64,000 nt of DNA from Halomonas sp. NO4 (GCF_010994375.1 NZ_WHMA01000002.1:124001-188000); one strand, 5' to 3'. Positions 1 through 9,098 are shown, counted from the stretch's first letter. Program-made: numbers and translations. The notes: generated by a model not told the origin, from the letters alone.

Positions 1-288
1 CTGGCCGGGTCGATCCCCGCCTACGCCACGGCCGGTGCTTTGCTTTACGTGGCCGTGTTGATGGCCGGCAGCCTGGCGCATGCCAACTGGGAGGATCCCA
101 CCGACGCTGCCCCGGTGCTGATCGCGGCGCTCGCTATGCCGCTGACGTTCTCCATTGCCGAGGGCATTGCGCTGGGCTTCATCAGCTATGCTGCGATCAA
201 GACGCTCTCCGGGCGTTTCCGGGACCTCAACCCCGCAGTGGTCGTGCTGGCGATCCTCTTCGTGCTGAAATTCCTGTTCCTTGACTGA
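1..288 (+). CDS. Purine (adenine/guanine/hypoxanthine) permease, NCS2 family, C-terminal part
   Basis: The window opens inside this gene, and only about the last 95 residues are present. They form hydrophobic segments typical of the C-terminus of AzgA/PbuG-type NCS2 permeases: a [12 protein letters not shown] stretch, a [18 protein letters not shown] stretch and a terminal [10 protein letters not shown]. The protein should be an inner-membrane purine:proton symporter. The next gene, 24 bp downstream on the same strand, is apt, followed by gpt, so uptake and phosphoribosylation of purine bases are probably co-expressed. The exact substrate cannot be read from this fragment. Confidence 0.8.
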   Translation: MAGSIPAYATAGALLYVAVLMAGSLAHANWEDPTDAAPVLIAALAMPLTFSIAEGIALGFISYAAIKTLSGRFRDLNPAVVVLAILFVLKFLFLD

Positions 289-311
289 TCACCCTTCCAC
301 CGAGACCTGCG

Positions 312-857
312 ATGAGCATCTACGGCGACTACATCAAGTCCGTGATTCGAACCGTCCCCGACTGGCCGCAGCCGGGGGTCAATTTCCGCGACATCACCCC
401 GTTGCTGCAGAACAGTGCGGCGTTTCGCAAGCTGATCGACAGCTTCGTGCACCGCTACCAGGAGATGGAGATCGATGCTGTCGCCGCCATCGATGCGCGC
501 GGGTTCATCATCGGTGCGCCGCTGGCCTACGAGCTGGGCTGCAGCTTCGTTCCGGTGCGCAAGAAGGGCAAGCTGCCGTTTCGCACCATCAGCGAGACCT
601 ACACCCTGGAATACGGCCAGGCCGAGGTGGAGCTGCATTCCGACGCCTTCCGCGAGGGCGACCGTATCCTGATCATGGACGATCTCATCGCCACCGGCGG
701 CACCATGCTGGCGGCGGCCAAGCTGATCACTCGCAGCGGCGGCCAGGTGGTGGAAACCGCCACCATCATCGACCTGCCCGATATCGGCGGGTCGGAGAAG
801 ATCCGCGAGGCGGGCTACAGCGTCTTCGCGGTCTGTTCCTTCACCGAGGACGAGTGA
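312..857 (+). CDS. apt: Adenine phosphoribosyltransferase
   Basis: A 181-residue protein of normal Apt length that converts adenine plus PRPP to AMP in the cytoplasm. The N-terminus ([20 protein letters not shown]) is characteristic of Apt, and the PRPP-binding loop is [14 protein letters not shown] near residue 120. It lies between a purine permease fragment and gpt with gaps of 24 and 7 bp, which suggests one salvage transcription unit. Confidence 0.95.
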   Translation: MSIYGDYIKSVIRTVPDWPQPGVNFRDITPLLQNSAAFRKLIDSFVHRYQEMEIDAVAAIDARGFIIGAPLAYELGCSFVPVRKKGKLPFRTISETYTLEYGQAEVELHSDAFREGDRILIMDDLIATGGTMLAAAKLITRSGGQVVETATIIDLPDIGGSEKIREAGYSVFAVCSFTEDE

Positions 858-864
858 CGCGGCC

Positions 865-1344
865 ATGAGTACCCATCGCTACCACCAGCATTTCACCGTC
901 TCCTGGGACCAGCTGCACCGCGACGTGCGCGAGCTGTGCCACCGCCTGATCGAACGCGACTTCCAGGGCATCGTGGCCGTCACCCGCGGGGGCCTGATCC
1001 CTGCGGCCCTCTTTGCCCGCGAGCTTAACGTGCGGCTGATCGACACCGTCTGCATCAAGAGCTACGACCATATGGACCAGGGCGGCCTCAAGGTGCTCAA
1101 GGGCGTGGATCACGACGGCGAGGGCTGGCTGCTGGTCGACGATCTGGTGGACACCGGCAAGACCGCCCGCAAGGTGCGCGAGATGCTGCCCAAGGCGCAC
1201 TTCGTCACCGTCTACGCCAAGCCCGAGGGCAAGCCGCTGGTCGACCAGTACCTCACCGAGGTGGCCCAGGACTGCTGGATCCAGTTCCCCTGGGACATGG
1301 GCGTGGCCTACGTGGAGCCCCTGGCCGACCAGGTCAAGCGCTGA
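865..1344 (+). CDS. gpt: Xanthine(-guanine) phosphoribosyltransferase
   Basis: A 159-residue type I phosphoribosyltransferase close in length to E. coli Gpt (152). The PRPP loop is [14 protein letters not shown], and early residues read [16 protein letters not shown] as in Gpt. It salvages xanthine and guanine to XMP and GMP. It starts 7 bp after apt and ends 3 bp before ung, so it is almost certainly co-transcribed with them. Confidence 0.93.
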   Translation: MSTHRYHQHFTVSWDQLHRDVRELCHRLIERDFQGIVAVTRGGLIPAALFARELNVRLIDTVCIKSYDHMDQGGLKVLKGVDHDGEGWLLVDDLVDTGKTARKVREMLPKAHFVTVYAKPEGKPLVDQYLTEVAQDCWIQFPWDMGVAYVEPLADQVKR

Positions 1345-1347
1345 GCC

Positions 1348-2046
1348 ATGGGCACGCCGCTTCCCGACAGCTGGCAGCAGTGGCTGGGCAGTGAATTCGG
1401 CGCGCCCTACATGCAGGCGCTGCGCGACTTCCTGGCCGCCGAGAAGGCGGCCAGGAAGGTGATCTACCCGTACTCGTCGGACTGGTTTCGCGCCTTCGAG
1501 CTCACGCCGCTCGACCGTGTCAAGGTGGTGATCCTCGGCCAGGATCCCTATCACGGCCCGGGCCAGGCCCACGGCCTGTGCTTCTCGGTACGCCCCGGCG
1601 TTCGTGTGCCGCCTTCGCTGGTCAATATCTACAAGGAGCTCGCCGCCGACGTCGGCTTTCGGCCGGTCGATCACGGTTGCCTGGAGCACTGGGCGCGCCA
1701 GGGCGTGTTGCTGCTCAACACCTCGCTGACGGTGGAAGAGGGCAACGCCGGCTCGCATCGCGGCAAGGGCTGGGAGACCTTCACCGATCGCGCCATCGAG
1801 ACCGTCAACGCCCATGCCGAGCCCTCGGTGTTTCTGCTGTGGGGCAGCCATGCCCGCCAGAAGAAGGCGCTGGTGGATACGTCCCGACACCTGGTGCTGG
1901 AGTCGCCCCACCCGTCGCCGCTCTCCGCCCATCGCGGCTTCTTCGGCAATCACCACTTCTCGCGGGCCAACGCTTTCCTCGAGCAGCACGACCGCGAGCC
2001 CATCGACTGGCAGCTGCCCGACCGTCCCGACGAGTGTGCGCCTTAA
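1348..2046 (+). CDS. ung: Uracil-DNA glycosylase, family 1
   Basis: A 232-residue base-excision repair enzyme that removes uracil from DNA. The catalytic water-activating motif [18 protein letters not shown] and the DNA-intercalation motif [14 protein letters not shown] are both present. It follows gpt by 3 bp. Its position between purine and uracil salvage genes is unusual for a repair gene and suggests a link to nucleobase metabolism, although this may be transcriptional convenience only. Confidence 0.96.
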   Translation: MGTPLPDSWQQWLGSEFGAPYMQALRDFLAAEKAARKVIYPYSSDWFRAFELTPLDRVKVVILGQDPYHGPGQAHGLCFSVRPGVRVPPSLVNIYKELAADVGFRPVDHGCLEHWARQGVLLLNTSLTVEEGNAGSHRGKGWETFTDRAIETVNAHAEPSVFLLWGSHARQKKALVDTSRHLVLESPHPSPLSAHRGFFGNHHFSRANAFLEQHDREPIDWQLPDRPDECAP

Positions 2047-2071
2047 CCTCAACGCGGGATGCGGGTAGAAT
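2043..2071 (+). promoter_or_regulatory. Putative sigma-70 promoter for upp
   Basis: TTAACC (2043-2048) and TAGAAT (2066-2071) are separated by 17 bp. The -10 matches 5 of 6 and the -35 matches 4 of 6 consensus bases. It begins within the stop region of ung and lies about 70 bp before the upp start. Predicted by eye only. Confidence 0.45.
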
Positions 2072-2143
2072 GGCGCGCAATTTGTCGGTGCCGTCCATCC
2101 GACCAAGGTCGCCCCCCTTCACTCCGTCGCAATGAGGTCCCCC

Positions 2144-2773
2144 ATGAGCGTACATGCCATCCAGCACCCCCTGGTCCAGCACAAGCTGGGACTGATGCGC
2201 GAAGCCGGCATCAGCACCAAGAGCTTCCGCGAGCTGGCCGGGGAACTGGCCAAGCTGCTCACCTACGAGGCGACCCAGGACCTGGAGCTCGAGACCCAGC
2301 AGATCGATGGCTGGAGCGGCAACAAGATTCCCGTCCAGTTGCTGAAGGGTAAGAAGGTCACCATCGTGCCGATCCTGCGTGCCGGGCTCGGCATGCTCGA
2401 CGGGGTCACCGACCTGATTCCCAGCGCGCGCATCAGCGTGGTGGGGCTCTACCGCGACGAGGAGACGCTGGAGCCGGTGCCCTATTTCGCCAAGTTTGCG
2501 GGTGACCTCGACGAGCGCCTGGCCATCGTCATCGATCCCATGCTGGCCACCGGCGGGACCATGGTGGCGACGCTGGACATGCTGCGCGAGCGCGGCTGTG
2601 AGCACATGAAGGTGATCGTGCTGGTGGCCGCTCCCGAGGGGATCAAGCGCGTTCAGGATGCCTATCCGGACATCGAGATCTACACCGCCGGGGTGGACGA
2701 TCACCTCGACGAGAATGGCTATATCGTGCCGGGGCTGGGTGATGCGGGGGACAAGATCTTCGGTACGCGCTGA
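2144..2773 (+). CDS. upp: Uracil phosphoribosyltransferase
   Basis: Converts uracil plus PRPP to UMP. The N-terminal [20 protein letters not shown], the PRPP-site [13 protein letters not shown] and the C-terminal [14 protein letters not shown] match Upp throughout. The frame opens at an ATG at 2132, but the ATG at 2144 is preferred: a GAGG ribosome site precedes it by about 8 nt and gives 209 residues, against 208 in E. coli. A strong hairpin terminator follows the stop codon. The uracil permease uraA lies 8 kb downstream. Confidence 0.96.
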   Translation: MSVHAIQHPLVQHKLGLMREAGISTKSFRELAGELAKLLTYEATQDLELETQQIDGWSGNKIPVQLLKGKKVTIVPILRAGLGMLDGVTDLIPSARISVVGLYRDEETLEPVPYFAKFAGDLDERLAIVIDPMLATGGTMVATLDMLRERGCEHMKVIVLVAAPEGIKRVQDAYPDIEIYTAGVDDHLDENGYIVPGLGDAGDKIFGTR

Positions 2774-2791
2774 CAGCCGCTTGCTGCGCTG

Positions 2792-2834
2792 GCCGGGCGC
2801 GATGTTCGTATGCGAACATCGCGCCCGGCTTTTT
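2792..2834 (+). terminator. Strong rho-independent terminator after upp
   Basis: A perfect 17-bp stem (2792-2808 pairing with 2813-2829) with a 4-nt loop (TATG) is followed by five T residues. It closes the nucleobase salvage unit. The top of the stem also reads as a GlpR-like operator, listed separately. Confidence 0.9.
2802..2819. promoter_or_regulatory. GlpR-like operator dyad
   Basis: ATGTTCG-TATG-CGAACAT is a perfect 7+7 dyad that closely resembles the E. coli GlpR repressor site (ATGTTCG-N4-CGAACAT). It lies about 230 bp upstream of a glycerol-3-phosphate transport operon. Because the same bases form the top of the upp terminator stem, the symmetry may be purely for termination. No glpR gene is in the window. 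Confidence 0.4.
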
Positions 2835-2880
2835 CGTGGCTGGGGTCCCCGGTGATGCCTTAGCCAAAAGTTCTATATCT

Positions 2881-2892
2881 GGTATTAATACC
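2881..2892. promoter_or_regulatory. 12-bp perfect palindrome upstream of the glp operon
   Basis: GGTATTAATACC is a perfect, AT-centred palindrome in the otherwise GC-rich leader between the upp terminator and glpS. It is a candidate regulator binding site; the regulator is unknown. Confidence 0.35.
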
Positions 2893-2957
2893 TACAAAAC
2901 AGTGCATTGGAAGGGTGATTGCGGACCTCGCTCTCCCTGAGTGGGCGTTTTCGGTAA

Positions 2958-2971
2958 TACACATTTGTGTA
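2958..2971. promoter_or_regulatory. 14-bp inverted repeat upstream of the glp operon
   Basis: TACACA-TT-TGTGTA is a perfect inverted repeat about 80 bp before the glpS start. The TGTG half-sites faintly recall CRP-type sites, but the spacing does not match the CRP consensus. It may be an operator for the glycerol-3-phosphate operon. Confidence 0.35.
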
Positions 2972-3049
2972 AGAAAGCGAATCTCGACTATCGTGAATCC
3001 ACGCCGACCTTGCGCGTATTCACACAACGAAGAACAGCCGAGATCCGCA

Positions 3050-4138
3050 ATGTCATTGATCCTCGACAACATCGACCTGGTGGTCGGTGGCGCCACTCAT
3101 ATCGAGGGAGTGAACCTGGAGCTCAAGCCTGGCTCCTTCAACGTGCTATTGGGGCGCACCCTCGCAGGGAAGACCACCCTGATGCGCCTGATGGCCGGAC
3201 TCGACAGGCCCTCCCGCGGGCGTGTGCTCATGGAGGGGCGGGACGTCACCGGGGTGTCGGTAAGGCACCGCAACGTGTCGATGGTCTATCAGCAGTTCAT
3301 CAATTACCCCGGCCTCAGCGTCTACGACAACATCGCCTCCCCGCTGCGGCTGGCCAGGGTGGACCGGGCCGAGATCGACCGACGCGTGCGCCAGACCGCC
3401 GAGCTATTGCACATCGAGCATCTGCTCGAGCGCTCCCCCCTGGAGCTTTCCGGCGGCCAGCAGCAGCGCACCGCCATGGGCCGGGCGCTGGTCAAGGATG
3501 CCGATGTCATTCTCTTCGACGAGCCGCTGGTCAACCTCGACTACAAGCTGCGTGAGGAGCTGCGCGAGGAGCTTCGCACCCTGTTCGACGAGCGCCGCTG
3601 CATTGCCGTTTATGCCACCACCGAGCCGGCGGAGGCGCTGGCCCTCGGGGGCAACACGGCGGTGCTGCATGAAGGGCGCCTGCTCCAGTACGGGCGCACG
3701 GAGGATGTCTACCATCGACCGGCCAGCCGGTCGAGTGCCGAGATGTTCTCGGAACCGCCGATCAACATGATCCGCGGCCTGATCTCCGGCAGCGAAATCT
3801 CCTTCGATCGTCGGGTAGCCTTTCCCCTCAGCGATGACCTGCGCTCGCTGCCCCCCGGGGAGTACCACTTCGGCGTGCGCCCCTCGCACATCTCCCTGCA
3901 GCCCCGAGACGATGACGATCTGGCGGTCGAGGTAAGCGTCGAGCTGGCCGAGATCAGCGGCTCGGAGACCTTTCTGCACGTGGCCAACGACCTCTTCGCC
4001 ATGGTGGTGCACTTGAGCGGCGTGCACGAGTTCGATGTCGACCAGCGCATCACCATCCACTTCCCGATCCATAAGGTATATGCCTTCGACCGTCATGGTG
4101 ACGTGGTGCATATCCCTTCCCACCTGGGAGGCCTGTGA
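3050..4138 (+). CDS. glpS: Glycerol-3-phosphate ABC importer, ATPase GlpS
   Basis: A 362-residue MalK-type ATPase. Gene order with four partner genes and glpD matches the glpSTPQUV system described in Rhizobium leguminosarum. Walker A is GRTLAGKT (35-42), Q-loop Gln81, canonical signature LSGGQQQR (133-140) and Walker B VILFDEP (153-159). The position of the switch histidine (VTHD in most family members) reads ATTE, with Thr191, so ATP hydrolysis at this subunit's own Walker site is probably weak. A C-terminal TOBE-like regulatory domain follows from about residue 240. The start chosen is the ATG giving MSLILDNIDLV; an in-frame extension upstream lacks family similarity. It is separated from the next gene by 1 bp. 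Confidence 0.88.
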   Translation: MSLILDNIDLVVGGATHIEGVNLELKPGSFNVLLGRTLAGKTTLMRLMAGLDRPSRGRVLMEGRDVTGVSVRHRNVSMVYQQFINYPGLSVYDNIASPLRLARVDRAEIDRRVRQTAELLHIEHLLERSPLELSGGQQQRTAMGRALVKDADVILFDEPLVNLDYKLREELREELRTLFDERRCIAVYATTEPAEALALGGNTAVLHEGRLLQYGRTEDVYHRPASRSSAEMFSEPPINMIRGLISGSEISFDRRVAFPLSDDLRSLPPGEYHFGVRPSHISLQPRDDDDLAVEVSVELAEISGSETFLHVANDLFAMVVHLSGVHEFDVDQRITIHFPIHKVYAFDRHGDVVHIPSHLGGL

Positions 4139-4139
4139 C

Positions 4140-5240
4140 ATGGCGGAAATCACCCTCAAGTCCTTGGCCCATACCTACCTGGCCGAACCCGCGGGCCCCG
4201 AGGATTACGCCATCCGCGAGATGGATCATGTCTGGCAGCAGGGCGGGGCCTATGCCCTGCTGGGGCCTTCCGGCTGCGGGAAGTCGACGCTGCTCAACAT
4301 CATCTCGGGGCTGCTGCAGCCGTCCAGCGGTGAGGTCCTGTTCGATGGCCGCAGCGTCAATGCGCTGCCACCGGAAGAGCGCAACATCGCCCAAGTGTTC
4401 CAGTTCCCCGTGGTCTACGACACCATGACGGTCTACGACAATCTCGCCTTCCCGCTGCGTAACGTGAAGACCCCGGAGTCGCGCGTCCACGAGCGCGTGA
4501 CGGAAGTGGCCGACGTGCTCGAGCTGACCGCCCAGCTCAAGCGCAAGGCGCGCAACCTCACTGCCGACGAGAAGCAGAAGGTGTCGATGGGGCGCGGCCT
4601 GGTGCGCGAGGACGTAACCGCGATCCTCTTCGACGAGCCCTTGACGGTGATCGATCCGCAGCTGAAGTGGAAGCTGCGCCGCAAGCTCAAGGAGATTCAT
4701 CGCCGGTTCAACATCACCATGGTCTACGTCACCCACGACCAGCTCGAAGCGTCGACCTTTGCCGACAAGATCGCGGTGATGTACGAGGGGCAGGTGGTGC
4801 AGTTCGGTACACCGCGCGAACTCTTCGAGCGGCCTTCCCACACCTTCGTCGGCTACTTCATCGGCAGTCCCGGGATGAACTTCCTCGACGTGGCGCTGCG
4901 CGGCGGGGCGGTGATGGCCGGCGATGTCGCCCTTCCCGTGAGCGGCGCACTGCGCGATGCCATCGCCGGGGCGCGATCCTCCAACGTCAAGCTGGGCATT
5001 CGCCCCGAGTTTATCGAGGTCCACCCCGAGCCGGTGGCCGGCAGCGTCATGGCCGACGTGGAGGACGCCCAGGATCTCGGCACCTACCAGATTCTCTCCC
5101 TGCGCCTGGGTGAGCACGCCCTGAAGGCTCGCGTCGAGGAGGGCGGGGCGGTGCCGCGACGCACGGCCCACCTGCGGTTCCCCGAGGAGCGGCTCGGGTT
5201 GTACGTCGACGACTTCCGCGTGGAGATCGATCATGAATAA
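4140..5240 (+). CDS. glpT: Glycerol-3-phosphate ABC importer, ATPase GlpT
   Basis: A 366-residue partner ATPase, not the E. coli antiporter of the same name. Walker A is GPSGCGKST (42-50), Q-loop Gln88, Walker B AILFDEP (161-167), and switch His199 is present in VTHDQ. The ABC signature is degenerate: LTADEKQK (140-147) replaces LSGGQQQR. Together with GlpS this predicts one consensus and one degenerate ATP site in the heterodimer. A TOBE-like C-terminal domain is present. Its last 8 bp overlap the start of glpP. Confidence 0.87.
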   Translation: MAEITLKSLAHTYLAEPAGPEDYAIREMDHVWQQGGAYALLGPSGCGKSTLLNIISGLLQPSSGEVLFDGRSVNALPPEERNIAQVFQFPVVYDTMTVYDNLAFPLRNVKTPESRVHERVTEVADVLELTAQLKRKARNLTADEKQKVSMGRGLVREDVTAILFDEPLTVIDPQLKWKLRRKLKEIHRRFNITMVYVTHDQLEASTFADKIAVMYEGQVVQFGTPRELFERPSHTFVGYFIGSPGMNFLDVALRGGAVMAGDVALPVSGALRDAIAGARSSNVKLGIRPEFIEVHPEPVAGSVMADVEDAQDLGTYQILSLRLGEHALKARVEEGGAVPRRTAHLRFPEERLGLYVDDFRVEIDHE

Positions 5241-6114
5241 GGTCTACAACAATCGGGCATGGCTGCTGATCCTGCCCATGCTGCTGCTGGTGGCGTTCTC
5301 GGCGATCGTGCCGCTGATGACGGTGGTCAACTACTCGGTGCAGGATGTGTTCGACACCCATACGCGCTTCTTCACCGGTACCGAGTGGTTCGAGGCCACC
5401 CTCAACGATCCGGCCTTGCAAGCCGCCCTGCTGCGCCAGTTCGCCTTCTCCTTCACCATTCTGGCCATCGAGGTGCCGCTGGGCATCGGCATTGCCCTGC
5501 TGATGCCCAAGCAGGGCTGGCGCGCTTCGGCGGTGTTGATTCTGGTCACCTTGCCGCTGCTCATTCCCTGGAATGTGGTAGGCAGCATCTGGCAGATATT
5601 CACTCGCGGCGATATCGGCCTGATGGGCTGGAGCCTGCGCGAGCTGGGCTACAGCTACAACATCACCCGCAGCGCCGTGGATGCCTGGGCCACCATTGTT
5701 CTGATGGACGTGTGGCACTGGACCCCGCTGATCGCGCTGCTCTGCTACAGCGGACTGCGCTCCATTCCCGACGCCTACTACCAGGCAGCGCGCATCGACC
5801 GGGCGTCGCGCTGGGCGGTGTTCCGCTACATCCAGCTGCCCAAGCTCACCAACGTGCTGGTCATCGGCGTGCTGCTGCGCTTCATGCACTCCTTCATGAT
5901 CTACGCCGAGCCTTTCGTGCTGACCGGCGGGGGACCGGGCAGTTCTACCACTTTCCTGAGTCAATCGCTGACCACCATGGCCATTGGTCAGCAGGACCTG
6001 GGCCCCTCGGCGGCCTTCTCGCTCATCTATTTCCTGATCATCCTGCTGGTCTGCTGGGTCTTCTACACCGCCATCATGAACCTGCAGAAAGACAAGCAAG
6101 AGAGGGGGGGCTGA
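5233..6114 (+). CDS. glpP: Glycerol-3-phosphate ABC importer, permease GlpP
   Basis: A 293-residue MalF-type inner-membrane subunit with about six hydrophobic segments. The EAA loop that docks onto the ATPases reads YYQAARIDRASRWAVFRYIQ, near residues 180-200. It overlaps glpT by 8 bp and ends 1 bp before glpQ, so translation is likely coupled. The substrate assignment rests on gene order and the adjacent glpD. Confidence 0.87.
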   Translation: MNKVYNNRAWLLILPMLLLVAFSAIVPLMTVVNYSVQDVFDTHTRFFTGTEWFEATLNDPALQAALLRQFAFSFTILAIEVPLGIGIALLMPKQGWRASAVLILVTLPLLIPWNVVGSIWQIFTRGDIGLMGWSLRELGYSYNITRSAVDAWATIVLMDVWHWTPLIALLCYSGLRSIPDAYYQAARIDRASRWAVFRYIQLPKLTNVLVIGVLLRFMHSFMIYAEPFVLTGGGPGSSTTFLSQSLTTMAIGQQDLGPSAAFSLIYFLIILLVCWVFYTAIMNLQKDKQERGG

Positions 6115-6115
6115 C

Positions 6116-7009
6116 ATGTCCGATTCGCTGCCCACCACGCCGGAAGCCGTGCGCCGTCGCGCGGCGGCGATGGCCGCCAAGCGCCGCCGCCAGGCCCGTC
6201 CGGCCGTCCGCCAGTGGCGTCGCACCGGGCTGATGACGGCCTACATCTTCTTCGTGCTGTTGCCGATCTACTGGCTGCTGAACATGTCGTTCCAGTCCAA
6301 CAGCGAGATCCTCGGTGCCCTGACGCTGTGGCCGAGCGACTTCACCCTGGAGCACTACGCGAAGATCTTCACCGATGCCAACTGGTACATGGGCTACGTC
6401 AACTCCATCACCTACGTGCTGATGAACATGCTGATCAGCATCGTGGTGGCGCTGCCCGCGGCCTATGCCTTCAGTCGCTTCAAGTTCATCGGCGACAAGC
6501 ACCTCTTCTTCTGGCTGCTGACCAACCTGATGGCCCCGCCGGCGGTCTTTCTGCTGCCCTATTTCCAGCTCTACTACACCGTTGGCCTCTTCGATACCCA
6601 CGTGGCCGTGGCCCTGGCACATTGCCTGTTCAACATTCCACTGGCGGTATGGATTCTCGAAGGCTTCATGAGCAGCGTGCCCAAGGAGATCGACGAGACC
6701 GCCTTCATCGACGGCTACAGCTTCCCGCACTTCTTCGTGAAGATCTTCATCCCCATGATCCGCTCGGGCATCGGCGTGACCCTGTTCTTCCTGTTCATGT
6801 TCTCGTGGGTCGAGCTGCTGCTGGCCAGCACCCTGACTTCCACCGGGGCTCAGCCGATCGGCTCGGTGATGACCCAGACCAAGGGGGCCTCGGGGATCGA
6901 CTGGGGCGCGCTGTCGGCGGCGGGGGTGCTCACCATCCTGCCGGGAATCGTGGTGGTCTACTTCGTGCGCAATCACATCGCCAAGGGCTTCGCCCTGGGT
7001 CGTACCTGA
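6116..7009 (+). CDS. glpQ: Glycerol-3-phosphate ABC importer, permease GlpQ
   Basis: A 297-residue MalG-type permease. An Arg/Ala-rich cytoplasmic N-terminus (about 35 residues) precedes six membrane segments. The EAA-loop equivalent is EIDETAFIDGYSFPHFFVKI. It pairs with GlpP to form the membrane channel. It should not be confused with the E. coli GlpQ phosphodiesterase. Confidence 0.87.
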   Translation: MSDSLPTTPEAVRRRAAAMAAKRRRQARPAVRQWRRTGLMTAYIFFVLLPIYWLLNMSFQSNSEILGALTLWPSDFTLEHYAKIFTDANWYMGYVNSITYVLMNMLISIVVALPAAYAFSRFKFIGDKHLFFWLLTNLMAPPAVFLLPYFQLYYTVGLFDTHVAVALAHCLFNIPLAVWILEGFMSSVPKEIDETAFIDGYSFPHFFVKIFIPMIRSGIGVTLFFLFMFSWVELLLASTLTSTGAQPIGSVMTQTKGASGIDWGALSAAGVLTILPGIVVVYFVRNHIAKGFALGRT

Positions 7010-7022
7010 GGGGGCCGACGTT

Positions 7023-7295
7023 ATGGAATGGATGGTATGGACCACACCCACGGCGCTCTTCTTCGCGGCCATTGCCGCCATCCTGCTGGGCATGACCGCC
7101 TGGGAGGTCGTCTCGCCGACGGTGGAGCGCAAGGGCTTTCTGCCGATCGCCACCAGCCGCGGCGACCGCCTCTTCATCGGGCTGCTCACCTCCGCCTACA
7201 TCCATCTGGTGGTGGTGGGCTTCACCCCGCTGAGCATCTGGCTTGCTCTCGGTGCATCGGTCGTGTGGTTGCTCGTACTGCTGCGCTGGGGCTGA
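7023..7295 (+). CDS. glpU: Small membrane protein GlpU (DUF2160-like)
   Basis: A 90-residue protein with two or three predicted membrane spans (around residues 8-28 and 50-88) separated by the polar loop ERKGFLPIATSRGDR. A small integral membrane protein is found at this position in the GlpSTPQUV locus of rhizobia. Its role in the transporter is not established; an accessory subunit is inferred from strict co-occurrence. Confidence 0.8.
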   Translation: MEWMVWTTPTALFFAAIAAILLGMTAWEVVSPTVERKGFLPIATSRGDRLFIGLLTSAYIHLVVVGFTPLSIWLALGASVVWLLVLLRWG

Positions 7296-7353
7296 CCGGG
7301 AATCATGGAACCAATCGTTCAGGGAACGAACCACAACAACCAATGAGGTCAAC

Positions 7354-9093
7354 ATGAAATCGATAACAATACGACTCTCGCTACTCGCTAGCGGCGTCAT
7401 GCTGGCAAGCGCGCCACTGCACGCCGACAACCACGATGCCCGCGCCATTGCCGAGCGCCTGGTGGACGAACACTTCCAGAATTCGACCCTCAGCCGCGAG
7501 CAACAGATCGAGGAGCTGCTGTGGTTCGCCGAGGCGGCCGAACCGTTCCGCGGCATGGAAATCAACACCGTCGCGGAAGGGCTCACGACCCACATCTACG
7601 AGCGTGACGTGCTGGCCGAGGCCTTCACCGAGCTGACCGGCATCGAGGTGACCCACAACATCATCGGCGAGGGCGACGTCGTCAACAACATGCAGACCCA
7701 GATGCAGTCAGGGCGCAACATCTACGACGGTTACGTCAACGATTCCGATGCCATCGGTACCCATATTCGCTACGGCACCACCATCAATCTCTCCGAGGCG
7801 ATGGAGAACGAGTGGGCCGATTACACCCTGCCGACGCTGGATCTGGATGACTTCATCGGCATTCAGTACACGACCGGCCCTGACGGCAGTATCTATCAGC
7901 TGCCGACCCAGCAGTTCGCCAACCTCTACTGGTTTCGCTACGACTGGTTCCAGCGCGAGGACTTCCGGGAGCAGTTCCGCGAGATCTACGGTTATGACCT
8001 GGGAGTGCCGACCAACTGGACCGCCTACGAGGACATCGCCGAGTTCTTCACCGAACATGTCGGCGAGATCGACGGCGAGAGGGTCTACGGTCACATGGAC
8101 TACGGCCGTCGCGATCCCTCCCTGGGCTGGCGCTTCCACGACTCCTGGCTATCCATGGCCGGCATGGGCAGTCCCGGGGTGCCATTCGGCAATCCGGTCG
8201 ACGACTGGGGCATCCGCGTCGATGAGGAGAGTCGCCCGGTGGGGGCCAGCGTCAGCCGCGGCGGGGCGACCAACTCGCCCGCTTCGGTGTTCGCGGTGAC
8301 CAAGATGGTCGAATGGCTCGACCAGTACGCTCCCCCCGAGGCCCAGGGCATGACCTTCGGCGAGGCCGGGCCGGTGCCGGCCCAGGGCAACGTGGCCCAG
8401 CAGATCTTCTGGTACACCGCGTTCACCGCGGACATGACCGATCCCGGGCTGCCGGTCACCGAGGAGGACGGCACACCCAAGTGGCGGATGGCGCCATCGC
8501 CTACCGGCCCCTACTGGGAGGAGGGCATGAAGGTGGGCTATCAGGACGTGGGCTCCTGGACCTTCTTCGACTCCACCCCGGAGGATCGGCGCACGGCGGC
8601 CTGGCTGTTCGGCCAGTTCACCACCGCCAAGACGGTGTCGCTGGAGAAGCTGATGGCCGGGCTGACGCCGATTCGCGAATCGGACATCTTCTCCGACCAG
8701 ATGAGCGAGATGGCGCCCAAGCTGGGAGGCCTGGTGGAGTTCTACCGCAGTCCCAACGAGTCCAACTGGACGCCCTCGAGCACCAACGTGCCGGATTACC
8801 CGCGCATGGCGCCGCTTTGGTGGCAGAACCTGGCTCCGGCGGTCAGTGGTGAAATCGAGCCTCAGGAGGCGCTCGACAACCTGGCGGGCGACATCGACAA
8901 CGTGATGGCGCGCCTCGCCCGGGCCGGCGTCTTCCAGGTCTATGCGCCGCAGCTCAATGAGGAGCAGGACCCCGAGGTGTGGCTCTCGCAGCCCGGGGCG
9001 CCGAAGGCCAAGCTCGATGATGAAATGCCGCAGGGCACCACCGTCCCCTACGAGGAGATGATGGAGGAGTGGATGGCGGCCGGTACGCGCTGA
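7354..9093 (+). CDS. glpV: Glycerol-3-phosphate ABC importer, substrate-binding protein GlpV
   Basis: A 579-residue periplasmic solute-binding protein, long for the family but usual for GlpV. The start at 7354 gives a clear signal peptide: MKSI, then a hydrophobic run, with cleavage expected after PLHA. The mature protein is acidic (many Asp and Glu), in line with a halophile periplasmic protein. It follows glpU by 58 bp and is followed by a hairpin without a T-tract. Confidence 0.88.
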   Translation: MKSITIRLSLLASGVMLASAPLHADNHDARAIAERLVDEHFQNSTLSREQQIEELLWFAEAAEPFRGMEINTVAEGLTTHIYERDVLAEAFTELTGIEVTHNIIGEGDVVNNMQTQMQSGRNIYDGYVNDSDAIGTHIRYGTTINLSEAMENEWADYTLPTLDLDDFIGIQYTTGPDGSIYQLPTQQFANLYWFRYDWFQREDFREQFREIYGYDLGVPTNWTAYEDIAEFFTEHVGEIDGERVYGHMDYGRRDPSLGWRFHDSWLSMAGMGSPGVPFGNPVDDWGIRVDEESRPVGASVSRGGATNSPASVFAVTKMVEWLDQYAPPEAQGMTFGEAGPVPAQGNVAQQIFWYTAFTADMTDPGLPVTEEDGTPKWRMAPSPTGPYWEEGMKVGYQDVGSWTFFDSTPEDRRTAAWLFGQFTTAKTVSLEKLMAGLTPIRESDIFSDQMSEMAPKLGGLVEFYRSPNESNWTPSSTNVPDYPRMAPLWWQNLAPAVSGEIEPQEALDNLAGDIDNVMARLARAGVFQVYAPQLNEEQDPEVWLSQPGAPKAKLDDEMPQGTTVPYEEMMEEWMAAGTR

Positions 9094-9098
9094 AACCC

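Noticed and set aside
2132-2143. Longer upp start at the ATG at 2132
   Set aside because: The GAGG ribosome site lies inside these codons and the family begins at the ATG at 2144.
2958-2971. CRP binding site
   Set aside because: The half-sites are separated by 2 bp, not the 6 bp of TGTGA-N6-TCACA.
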